DNA of 12,887 bases from Natronohydrobacter sp. (GTDB lineage Bacteria; Pseudomonadota; Alphaproteobacteria; Rhodobacterales; Rhodobacteraceae): NCBI GenBank assembly GCA_007123015.1, contig SKSL01000187.1, forward strand, positions 1-12,887, written 5' to 3'. Position 1 is the stretch's first letter. Each line of letters starts with the position of its first letter. A program made the translations under genes and the position numbers. Below are positions 1 through 6,687 of this stretch, in pieces. The notes beneath the pieces were generated by a model. That model worked only from the letters and a program-made list of their open reading frames with translations, made no database searches and was not told where the DNA came from.

Positions 1-46
1 GAGCTAATTTCGGATATGCTGTGTTTTCAGTGCCTTAACTTGAATT

Positions 47-121
47 TGGCTCCGGCGGTAGGGATCGAACCTACGACCAATTGATTAACAGTCAACTGCT
101 CTACCGCTGAGCTACGCCGGA
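47..121 (-). tRNA. tRNA-Asn (anticodon GUU)
   Basis: The reverse complement folds as a standard cloverleaf. The acceptor arm TCCGGCG pairs with CGCCGGA, the D-arm holds AGCTCAGCGGTAGAGC, the anticodon loop is CTGTTAA and gives GUU, and the T-loop is GGTTCGATCC. A discriminator G and an encoded CCA (47-49) follow. It is transcribed leftwards out of the window. The ends are set by the acceptor pairing, and the identity as Asn follows directly from the anticodon. Confidence 0.97.
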
Positions 122-660
122 TCATCCCTGCGTCTATCAAGGGATTCTGACTTCGTCCAGCCCGAAATTTCGGTTTTCAATTTTACATCACCAACTCAAC
201 CTCTACCCTGCGCGCGCAGTTGCTCGTGAAGCTCTTTGTGCCACAGCACCGACGGTAATCTGGCTCTGCTCCGGATAGGACAGAATGAACCTTTTCGCCC
301 GTCCATTATCCTCAAGGACAAGTGCGCGCCAAGGGCTGATGTGACAGCCGCATTGTAATGAGCCCGACATGCCAATGGCCATCCGGACTGATCCGCAGCA
401 CTTTTTCCGACTGAACTACCTCGCGACAAACCTGCTGACCAGATTTGCTTTGCACACTGAGGCGACCTCCGGCTCATCCAACAGCTTTTGGGCATGTTCC
501 GGGGCGAACAAATCCATGATCAGGCATAACGTGCGGCAGGCAGGTCAGCCTTGAACAGCGACACCCCAAGCATGCGCATGCGATAAATTTTCTGCCGATC
601 AACGCGAGCACCCCGCCGCGTGAGCGACCCGCAAGGGCACAGCACCGAAGCGCTGCACTA
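122..660. other. Gene-poor gap between tRNA-Asn and the rpiB-like gene
   Basis: No intact gene of convincing length is present on either strand in these roughly 540 bases. The minus strand holds several short coding-like stretches in different frames (described separately as a possible pseudogene). A perfect 12-bp palindrome, ccgaaatttcgg, lies at 162-173 but has no loop or long T-run that would make it a terminator. Promoter elements for the tRNA should lie just right of 121; I could not identify a clear -35/-10 pair. Confidence 0.6.
203..645 (-). pseudogene. Possible decayed gene, fragments in several frames
   Basis: Reading leftwards, short open stretches with protein-like composition follow one another but shift frame and hit stops. 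One runs 645-520 and includes DRQKIYRMRMLGVSLFKADL. A second runs 517-416, starting MDLFAPEHAQKLLDEPEV. A third runs 370-203 (55 codons), starting MSGSLQCGCHISPWRALVLE. The second and third share a frame, with a TAG at 416-418 between them. This could be the remnant of one gene with frameshifts or unrelated chance frames; I recognise no family. The 203-370 frame might also be a genuine small protein, but it has no strong ribosome binding site. Confidence 0.25.
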
Positions 661-1116
661 CTATTGCGAATGATATTTGGCATCCACTTCATTGATCGCG
701 CGGACATTTCCCGCTGACCGGCCTTCAGGGTCGAAAACAGCAGAGAGGAACGCATCAGCGATGTCTTTGCCGAGTTCCGGCCCGATCACGCGCGCACCCA
801 TTGTGATGACCTGCGCGTTATTCGACGTGGCGGCCTTGCCCGCGGAATAGGTGTCATGGCATTGGGCCGCACGAATGCCGGGGACCTTGTTGGCCGAAAG
901 CGCCACACCGATCCCGGTGCCGCAGAACAGGATGGCGCGGTCATATGCGCCTGACAGCACTGACCGGCACACCCGCTCCGCCATATGTGCATAAAACTCC
1001 TCTGCTATCTCAGGATCATGCGAGAGGTCCGACACTTCATGCCTGCCCTTGAGATGGTCCAAGATAACCTTTGCCAGAGGGGCCCCTGCGCTATCGGCTG
1101 CGATGGCGATTTTCAT
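661..1116 (-). CDS. rpiB: RpiB/LacA/LacB-family sugar-phosphate isomerase (possibly erythrose/erythrulose-4-phosphate type)
   Basis: This 151-residue cytoplasmic protein has the usual length and landmarks of type B ribose-5-phosphate isomerases. They are an MKIAIAADSAG start, the catalytic-cysteine loop FCGTGIG (Cys65), and the conserved SANKVPGIRAA and NNAQVITMGARVIG segments that build the phosphate site. The family interconverts aldose and ketose 5- or 4-phosphates. The N-terminal motif is D8-S9-A-G rather than the usual D-H-A-G. I recall the same Ser in the erythritol-pathway isomerase EryI, so a tetrose-phosphate substrate is plausible. The start at 1116 is preferred to the longer upstream frame because AAAGGA sits 5 nt upstream and homology begins there. 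Tandem in-frame TAG codons end it. It is divergent from the sugar kinase and separated from the dha operon by about 2.1 kb. Confidence 0.9.
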   Translation of the reverse strand: MKIAIAADSAGAPLAKVILDHLKGRHEVSDLSHDPEIAEEFYAHMAERVCRSVLSGAYDRAILFCGTGIGVALSANKVPGIRAAQCHDTYSAGKAATSNNAQVITMGARVIGPELGKDIADAFLSAVFDPEGRSAGNVRAINEVDAKYHSQ

Positions 1117-1501
1117 GTCGGTCCTTTCACGTCTGAAGCGTTGCAGCGCATCTGGCCAGACTGTCGAGATATCCTTGCCATTCCATCCAGCGCGCCCGAT
1201 GAACAGCCCGCCGATACGCGGGCAGGTGATGCGTTGTGCATGATTGTCTGCAATGATCGAGCGACTGTAAAGACAGGATAGCCTGCGGCACAGTATGTCC
1301 TTGGCAACATGTCTTCGGCAAGAACGACAAGCGCGGCCCGACGCGCCGTGCAGACCCATATAGTTGCGCGCACTGGTCGTTGCTGCAGGCCTGCCGCTTG
1401 CAGCTGGCAGAAGTGCTGCAATCCTGCCGCTGCACTTTACTTTGCCTATGGAGCAGGTAAGCCTTCAGCTTTCGAAACTGTGGCGGAACCAAGGGGCAAA
1501 G
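1117..1501. other. Divergent intergenic region between the isomerase and kinase genes
   Basis: These 385 bases separate two oppositely transcribed genes and must carry both promoters if each has its own. Open frames here are overprints of neighbouring coding sequence and show no family features. I see no copy of the TCAAAT/TGTCAAAT repeats found upstream of the large operon, so shared control with that operon is not supported by the sequence. No convincing -35/-10 pair or dyad was found. Confidence 0.5.
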
Positions 1502-2440
1502 ATGCGCGACGAGATTGTCATTCTGGGTATTTTCGTAGCCGATACGGCTTATCGCGCCGAACGCATGCCAGTGCTGGGCGAGAGCATTCTCGGGCAGGGC
1601 TTCAAGCTTGGCCCGGGCGGCAAAGGGTCGAATCAGGCGATCTCGGCCGCGCGGGCAGGCGGGAAAGTCCGGTTCATCAGTCGCCTGGGCGCCGATACAT
1701 TCGCCGATATGGCGCGCGCCACCTGGGCGGATGCAGGCGTGACGCCAGATGTGACGGTCGATGAAAACAGCCATACCGGGGCCGCCTTCATTTTTCTGGA
1801 AGATGCAAGCGGTGACAATGCCATCATTGTTGCCGCAGGTGCGGCCGGGCGGATGACCCCCGCCGAAATCGATGCCCGCGCCGACAGTATCGCAGCCGCG
1901 CGGGTTTTTCTGACGCAGCTTGAAACCCCGATCGACGTTGCCCGGCACGCGCTGAAACTTGCACGCGCCGGCGGGGCGACAACCATCCTCAACCCGGCCC
2001 CGGCGGCAGCACTTGACCGGGACATGATGGCGCTTTGCGACTTCGTCACGCCGAATGAAACTGAAGCCGAAGCCCTGACCGGGATTGCGGTCACCGATCT
2101 TGATAGTGCGCGACATGCAGCGGCAGTTCTGCTGGAACAGGGGGCGCGGGCGGCCATCATCACGCTGGGCGCACAGGGCGTGCTCTATCACGACAGGGGG
2201 CGCAGCGTACATGTTCCGGCGCGAAGGCTCGGTCCTGTGGTCGAAACCACTGGCGCTGGCGATGCGTTCAATGGGGCCTTCGCCACGGCACTGGCTGAAG
2301 GGGCCGATCCGGTCGACGCTGCGCGCTTTGGGTGCGTGGCGGCCAGTATTTCGGTCACACGCGCTGGTGCGGGCGAAGCGATGGCACAGCGTGCCGAGAT
2401 AGAGGCCGCCCTGAGCGAAGAGGAGCGCGACCAGCCCTAA
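1502..2440 (+). CDS. PfkB/ribokinase-family carbohydrate kinase
   Basis: This 312-residue cytoplasmic sugar kinase has the normal ribokinase length. The first PfkB signature is GPGGKGSNQA (residues 38-47). The second is ETTGAGDAFNGA (248-259), with the catalytic base Asp254 and anion hole TGAGD; NPAP (164-167) and TPNETEAE (183-190) are also typical. Family members phosphorylate ribose, deoxyribose, nucleosides or other sugars with ATP. The ribose-contacting N-terminal motif of RbsK (GSINAD) is GIFVAD here. The Asn is lost and the Asp is kept, so ribose is not assured as substrate. The start at 1502 is chosen because homology begins there and AAGGGG lies just upstream; an in-frame ATG at 1448 would add 18 residues. 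It diverges from the RpiB-like gene, and the pair might act in one pentose or tetrose route. Confidence 0.88.
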   Translation: MRDEIVILGIFVADTAYRAERMPVLGESILGQGFKLGPGGKGSNQAISAARAGGKVRFISRLGADTFADMARATWADAGVTPDVTVDENSHTGAAFIFLEDASGDNAIIVAAGAAGRMTPAEIDARADSIAAARVFLTQLETPIDVARHALKLARAGGATTILNPAPAAALDRDMMALCDFVTPNETEAEALTGIAVTDLDSARHAAAVLLEQGARAAIITLGAQGVLYHDRGRSVHVPARRLGPVVETTGAGDAFNGAFATALAEGADPVDAARFGCVAASISVTRAGAGEAMAQRAEIEAALSEEERDQP

Positions 2441-2715
2441 AATAAATGTCGATCAACTTGAGGCATCGCGCCGATGATCAAACATACTGAGCCGCGCAGC
2501 GCCGTGACCGGGTGCGGCGATCCGACGGTCAGGCTAATTCAGTTTATGGTGACAAGGTTCCTCTGACATTCAGGCTACGCGCTTGTGGCAGCCAAATCGC
2601 CGTGCCGGGGGCAGGGCGTCATGCGGGACGCATGCCTTCGGCATGACGATGCGCGGCGGCCTTCGGCCTTGATTCCGCGCAGGGGAAACTTGTGTCCACC
2701 TGATCGGGCAACACT
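2441..2715. repeat. Gap with tandem CTTCGG hairpins, REP-like
   Basis: No gene is seen in this gap. Near its right side are two adjacent inverted repeats with TTC loops. CATGCC-ttc-GGCATG lies at 2631-2645 and GGCC-ttc-GGCC at 2658-2668. An alternative longer pairing joins cgtcatgc (2617-2624) to gcatgacg (2641-2648). The arrangement resembles a small interspersed palindromic element or a bidirectional mRNA-end structure between the kinase (plus) and the small membrane protein (minus), whose 3' ends converge here. There is no T-run of the length expected for an intrinsic terminator. Assignment as a repeat family would need other copies in the genome. Confidence 0.35.
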
Positions 2716-2925
2716 CTAATCCGGCGTGTCGCTGCGATAGGCGGCCGGGTCAAACACCCAGAAGAACTGATACAGGCAAAATAGCCCCAGCGCCGCTGTC
2801 AGAACCCCGAAAAGTGGGCTTCCGATCAGGAATTCCACACCTGTCCAGACGAATAATGCCGCAGTCACAGCAACACGGCGCCAGCGCGGCAGAAAAAACG
2901 GGTGGCGAAGTTCGAGATATTTCAT
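2716..2925 (-). CDS. Small two-helix membrane protein of unknown function
   Basis: A 69-residue protein starting MKYLELRHPFFLPRWRRVAV. A basic N-terminal stretch (R7, R14, R16, R17) precedes a first hydrophobic segment at about 18-34. A second hydrophobic segment at about 37-56 is separated from it by a GSP turn. The C-terminal tail FWVFDPAAYRSDTPD is polar and acidic. By the positive-inside rule the N-terminus would be cytoplasmic and the two helices form a hairpin in the inner membrane. It resembles short unnamed proteins I associate with Rhodobacterales genomes, but I cannot assign a function. The internal ATG at 2925 is preferred to the upstream one at 3030 because the membrane-protein character begins there; the ribosome site is weak (GGACC). 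It stands alone between two gaps. Confidence 0.7.
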   Translation of the reverse strand: MKYLELRHPFFLPRWRRVAVTAALFVWTGVEFLIGSPLFGVLTAALGLFCLYQFFWVFDPAAYRSDTPD

Positions 2926-3281
2926 GCAGGTCCGACCAGTGAAAAGGGTGGATGATTGCGCGCGACGTAAAAAGCTCTGCGCCCTCTGCTGACCGGCCAT
3001 ACGGGACGACTGGACGCGCAAGATGTGCATCGGCGCCCGCTTTCCGCAACTCGGAACCTGTTGCCAGCGCTGATGTCTGCCATAGCCCGTATGAGATGCC
3101 CTTCTGCCCCAAACATATGCTGTCTACGCGCCACTGACCGACATTTTCATCCGGCAGGTGTCGGCAAGCCGATCCATCGGAATATGACCGCAAGACCAGC
3201 CCGAAGCGCCAGAGGGCAGAGGCGAAAACCGGGTCTGGCCTGCAGAATTGTCACATATGCCAGGTTGAAGCGCGGCACGCG
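2926..3281. other. Intergenic region downstream of the large operon
   Basis: These 356 bases lie between the 3' end of the SorC-DhaK gene and the small membrane protein, both on the minus strand. Open frames on both strands are short, overlapping and without recognisable domains. I found no GC-rich hairpin followed by a T-run on the minus strand just after 3282. Either the operon terminator is Rho-dependent or the transcript reads on toward 2716. Any promoter for the small gene must also lie here, but none is obvious. Confidence 0.5.
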
Positions 3282-5369
3282 TCATGATCCTGTACCCAAG
3301 CCCGCGCGCTGCCAGGCAAATCCGTCACAGGGCGCGTCCAGAAGGGCCGCAAGCTCTTCATCAACCGCCATCAGGGTGACGGACGCCCCGACCATGTCCA
3401 GCGCCGTGCAATAATGGCCCAGAAGTGTCAGATGCACATCGGCCCCGCGCGCGGCCAGCCGCTGGCGCACGCGGCGATTCAGGATCAGCAATTCCAGCAT
3501 CGGGGTGCCGCCCAGCGAATTGACCAGAACAGCGACGCGCTGGCCTTCACGCAGGTCCATCGCAGCGAAAAGCTGATCACAGACCTGATCGACAATACGG
3601 TCCGCCGGGGCCATATCCTGCCGCAAGACCCCGGGTTCGCCATGGATGCCCACTCCGAATTCGACCGATTGCGCATCCAGCACGAAACTGGGCCGCCGGG
3701 TTTCAGGCAAGGCGCAGGGCTCCAGCGCCACACCCAGTGTGTGACAGGCCGCATTTGCCTTGCGCGCGAGTCTTTCACATTCGTCAAGCGGGGCCATCTG
3801 TGCGCTTGCGGCCCCGGCCACCTTGATCGTGAAAATACCACCTGCTGTGCCGCGCCGCGCATCGCGATCCTCGAATGCGCTCGATGCGATGTCATCCGTG
3901 GTGCGCACTGTGCGGGTCCGGATGCCCTCGGCCTCGGCCAGTTCGGCCGCCATGTCGAAATTCATCACATCGCCCGTGTAATTGCCATAGAGATAGAGCA
4001 CGCCATTGCCCTGATCCGCAAAGCGCGTACAGCTCAGGACCCGGTCCGGCGGAGGGCTTGCAAAGACATTGCCAATCGCTACAGCATCCGCAAGCCCTGC
4101 ACCGACATAGCCCAGAAACCCCGGCTCATGCCCTGCGCCACCACCGATCACGATCCCCACCTTGCCTGCAACAGGGCTTCGGCGGGCACCGAGGGCGCGG
4201 GTTGCACCGTCAATGGCCTGCAGATGGTCCGGGAAGGCTGCAAGCGCGCCTTCCATCGCCTCGATCACCGAATTGCGGGGCTCGTTGATGAATTTCTTGA
4301 TGCTGTCGCGGATCAGGGTCGAGGGGCGCACAGCATTCGGGTCGGGCTTCATGCTCGACAATTCGTGAACGGGCCGCAGGTCAAGCACCCGCAAGATGGC
4401 TTCTGCCGTATCCGAGTCGATCACCAGAGTGCTGACAAATCCCCCGCGCAGGGCCGCAAGGATAGGTTGCATCTTGTCGACACCGCCTGCGATCAGAACG
4501 CGGGTCGGGATCCGCCGCAACGCATCGAGCGACAGACCGATGAACCGGTCAGAGAGCGGGCCAGAGACCGGATTGCCCTGCGCGTCGATGAATTGGCCCA
4601 CAAGCGAGCCCACGGCCTGATCGTAAAAATCATGCTGCTGGAAAACGCTTTCAAAAAACCCGCTCGCATGAATGGTGGAACTGGGCCGCAGCGACGAGGC
4701 CCCGAAAAAGACGCAATTGAGCTTGTCCAGATGCGCGAGTTGCTGAGCGATGACCGCTTCGCCCATCATCAGATCACGCGCCGCGCGCGACGACAGGATC
4801 GCCGGTGCAGAAAGCGGCACGAAACGCGCCCCTATATTGTCGGCCAGTCGTGACGCGCAGGCCTCGGGGGCATAGTCGATGCGGGCGATGGTTCCGCCAG
4901 TAGCCTGCACGACTGTCACATCCGAGACATCATCCATCCGCGTGGCGAGCGCCAGCGCCAGCATGGTGCGCCCCCAGCTTATGGCGACCGTATCGCCGGA
5001 ATGCACCAGACGCGGCACCAGCCCTGCGCCAGCATTGCCAAGCCGTTCGATCAACGTGCGTGCGCCGCCCGTTGTGGGCACGACAAGACAGCTGTCCAGA
5101 CCGAAATGTTCCTCAAAGGCGCGCGCGAGGCTCACGCTGCGCATATGGTCCGTCGAGAGCGCGATATTGACGATCCCGCGCGCGCGTGCATCGGCCAGAT
5201 AGGCATTCACTGTCGGACGCGAGGCTTTCATGACATCGGCAATGGCGCCCTGTGTCATGCCTTCCTGATAGTAAAGCCAGCTGGCCCATAACAGGGGATC
5301 ATCGCCGAAGTGGATGGGCGGACGGGCCTGTGACGCATCGCGCATGGGGCGACGGCCCGGCCCGGACAT
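3282..5369 (-). CDS. SorC/DeoR-type transcriptional regulator fused to a complete DhaK kinase domain
   Basis: This 695-residue protein has two full domains. Residues about 25-67 form a helix-turn-helix (GMTQGAIADVMKASRPTVN). Residues about 70-330 are a SorC sugar-binding domain, with SWGRTM at 131-136, ATGGT at 156-160, a GSLVGQF segment near 254 and IAGGVDKMQPILAALRGG at 293-310. After a short linker, about 355-690 is a DhaK domain that keeps GGGAGHEP (His414), GNYTGD (Asp467) and GIHGEPG (His576). These match the E. coli DhaK residues His56, Asp109 and His218 that hold and activate dihydroxyacetone. The start at 5369 shares its A with the TGA of the preceding dhaL (TGATG), implying translational coupling. 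It is probably the local regulator and may also be an active kinase subunit. I recall automated annotations with this domain pair, but no characterised member. Confidence 0.92.
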   Translation of the reverse strand: MSGPGRRPMRDASQARPPIHFGDDPLLWASWLYYQEGMTQGAIADVMKASRPTVNAYLADARARGIVNIALSTDHMRSVSLARAFEEHFGLDSCLVVPTTGGARTLIERLGNAGAGLVPRLVHSGDTVAISWGRTMLALALATRMDDVSDVTVVQATGGTIARIDYAPEACASRLADNIGARFVPLSAPAILSSRAARDLMMGEAVIAQQLAHLDKLNCVFFGASSLRPSSTIHASGFFESVFQQHDFYDQAVGSLVGQFIDAQGNPVSGPLSDRFIGLSLDALRRIPTRVLIAGGVDKMQPILAALRGGFVSTLVIDSDTAEAILRVLDLRPVHELSSMKPDPNAVRPSTLIRDSIKKFINEPRNSVIEAMEGALAAFPDHLQAIDGATRALGARRSPVAGKVGIVIGGGAGHEPGFLGYVGAGLADAVAIGNVFASPPPDRVLSCTRFADQGNGVLYLYGNYTGDVMNFDMAAELAEAEGIRTRTVRTTDDIASSAFEDRDARRGTAGGIFTIKVAGAASAQMAPLDECERLARKANAACHTLGVALEPCALPETRRPSFVLDAQSVEFGVGIHGEPGVLRQDMAPADRIVDQVCDQLFAAMDLREGQRVAVLVNSLGGTPMLELLILNRRVRQRLAARGADVHLTLLGHYCTALDMVGASVTLMAVDEELAALLDAPCDGFAWQRAGLGTGS

Positions 5370-6028
5370 CAGGCGACACGCGCTTTTGCGGCGTCGCACA
5401 GCGCGCCGATGACAATCGCGGCAGAGGCCGCGCCGGGGTCCAGATGCCCGATCGTGCGTTCCTGCAGCCGCGCGGCGCGGCCCCGCGCGGCCATCATGCC
5501 ACGCGTGCTGTCTGCAGCTTGTCGCGCAGTCGCATCCACGGCCTGCGCTAACTCGGCAATATCAGGCCCGGCGCGTTGGGCGCTCAGCGCAGCAGAGTGC
5601 CAGACGTCCAGCATGGTCTTGTCGCCCGGATCGGCCTGTCCACGACGGCGGATCCCGTCTGCGATGCCCGACAGGACCAAATCAAGTTCGCAGAGCTGCA
5701 AGCGCTTGCCTTGCAAGCGTTTGCCCGCTTCGAGCAGGCCCGTCGCGTAAAGCGGACCGACAGTCGCGCCCACCTCTGCAAGAAACGCCTGCGCCGCGAT
5801 CCGCATGACGCTGGCCGGATCGGCCTGTGCAGACAGGCGCAGCGCGTCATTGATGGCCGCAAACCCCCCGGCCATCGAGCTGCCATGGTCGCCATCGCCG
5901 ATGGCCCCATCAAGCACGCACAGCATTTCGCGGGCCTCGTCCAGTCGCAGACCAGCAAGGTGGAAGAAGTCGATCAGGAAAGGGGCGTCTAGCTGCTGCA
6001 TCGTCTTACAGTGCAGGACCGAGAGCAT
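5369..6028 (-). CDS. dhaL: DhaL-type kinase subunit, first of two (downstream copy)
   Basis: This 219-residue protein has the Dak2/DhaL fold, the ATP/ADP-binding subunit of dihydroxyacetone-type kinases. The Mg-binding signature DGAIGDGDHGSSM (residues 40-52) supplies Asp40, Asp45 and Asp47. GDKTMLD at 135-141 and GRAARLQERTIGHLDPGA at 183-200 are the other nucleotide-site motifs. All key residues are intact. The gene begins 4 nt after the preceding dhaL and its stop overlaps the start of the SorC-DhaK gene, so it may be the dedicated nucleotide partner of that fused DhaK domain. The start at 6028 is uncertain. A second in-frame ATG at 6001 would remove nine residues, and neither has a strong ribosome site, which suggests coupled translation. 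No DhaM is nearby, so direct use of ATP is likely. Confidence 0.88.
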   Translation of the reverse strand: MLSVLHCKTMQQLDAPFLIDFFHLAGLRLDEAREMLCVLDGAIGDGDHGSSMAGGFAAINDALRLSAQADPASVMRIAAQAFLAEVGATVGPLYATGLLEAGKRLQGKRLQLCELDLVLSGIADGIRRRGQADPGDKTMLDVWHSAALSAQRAGPDIAELAQAVDATARQAADSTRGMMAARGRAARLQERTIGHLDPGAASAAIVIGALCDAAKARVA

Positions 6029-6032
6029 GGTT

Positions 6033-6677
6033 TCAAGCGCTCTTCAGCCGCACAGCGATGCCATTTGCAAAACCTTCAAGGATCAACGCACAGGAACTTG
6101 CGCCGGCATCCAGCACCCCGCGCGACCGCTCGCCCAAGCGAGACGACCGGCCGACGCGCGCGATCATGTTCTCGGTCCTGTCCCGCCCCGCCTGCGCCGC
6201 ATCGCGCATCGCCGCCAAGGCGCTGGCAAAGTCACCAGTTTCAGTCAGAGTCGCATCATAAGCGTCGAGCGCAGGCACGAGCGCATCAAGCAGTGTCTTG
6301 TCACCGGGCTTCGCTGCGCCGATGTCAAGCACCCCGTCCAGCCCTGCGCGCATCATCGCCCCGAAAGCAGCGGCATCAATCTGCGGTGCCGCGCCAAGGC
6401 TGTCCGCCATGTCTTGAAACATCATGCCATAAAGCGGCCCCATCGAGCCGCCGATTTCCGACATCAGCACATCCGATAGCGTTTGCATGGCACTGGACAA
6501 TGTGTCGCCTGCATCGATACGCTCGGATGCGCGACCAAAGCCCTTGGCCATGTTGATCCCGTGATCCCCATCCCCGATCTTGCCGTCGATTTCCGACAAC
6601 CACGCCTTGTTCTCGACGATTACAGCAGCGATTTCATGGATCAATGTGGCCGCACCCTCATTCGCGATTGCCTGCAT
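6033..6677 (-). CDS. dhaL: DhaL-type kinase subunit, second of two (partner of DhaK)
   Basis: This 214-residue Dak2/DhaL protein is close to the roughly 210-residue family norm. The Mg/nucleotide signature IDGKIGDGDHGINMAKGFG (residues 30-48) has Asp31, Asp36 and Asp38, matching E. coli DhaL Asp30/35/37. GDKTLLD is at 125-131 and GRSSRLGERSRGVLDAGA at 176-193. In the last motif the usual DPGA is DAGA, a minor change. The start at 6677 is chosen over 6710 because GGGGGA lies 8 nt upstream and it falls 10 nt after the dhaK stop, whereas the longer form overlaps dhaK with unrelated residues. With DhaK just upstream it should form the two-subunit kinase that moves phosphate from ATP to a short ketose such as dihydroxyacetone or erythrulose. 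Confidence 0.9.
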   Translation of the reverse strand: MQAIANEGAATLIHEIAAVIVENKAWLSEIDGKIGDGDHGINMAKGFGRASERIDAGDTLSSAMQTLSDVLMSEIGGSMGPLYGMMFQDMADSLGAAPQIDAAAFGAMMRAGLDGVLDIGAAKPGDKTLLDALVPALDAYDATLTETGDFASALAAMRDAAQAGRDRTENMIARVGRSSRLGERSRGVLDAGASSCALILEGFANGIAVRLKSA

Positions 6678-6687
6678 CACATCCCCC

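Noticed and set aside
162..173. Perfect palindrome ccgaaatttcgg followed by TTTT on the plus strand
   Set aside because: It has no loop, is short, and no plus-strand gene ends upstream that would need a terminator.
1127..2212. A 361-codon minus-strand frame spanning the isomerase-kinase intergenic region and the kinase
   Set aside because: It lies opposite the kinase, which has clear PfkB motifs, and its translation has no recognisable domain.
3025..3414. Plus-strand frame entering the gap after the operon
   Set aside because: It overlaps the DhaK coding region antisense, and the remainder has no conserved motif or ribosome binding site.
3414..4853. A long plus-strand open frame of 479 codons
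   Set aside because: It is antisense to the SorC-DhaK gene and shows no family features; its composition (many His, Arg, Cys) is typical of an overprint on a G+C-rich gene.
3282..5369. The fusion as a sequencing or frameshift artefact joining two genes
   Set aside because: Both domains are full length, the linker is short and free of stop codons, and no frame shift is needed to read through, so a natural fusion is the simpler reading.
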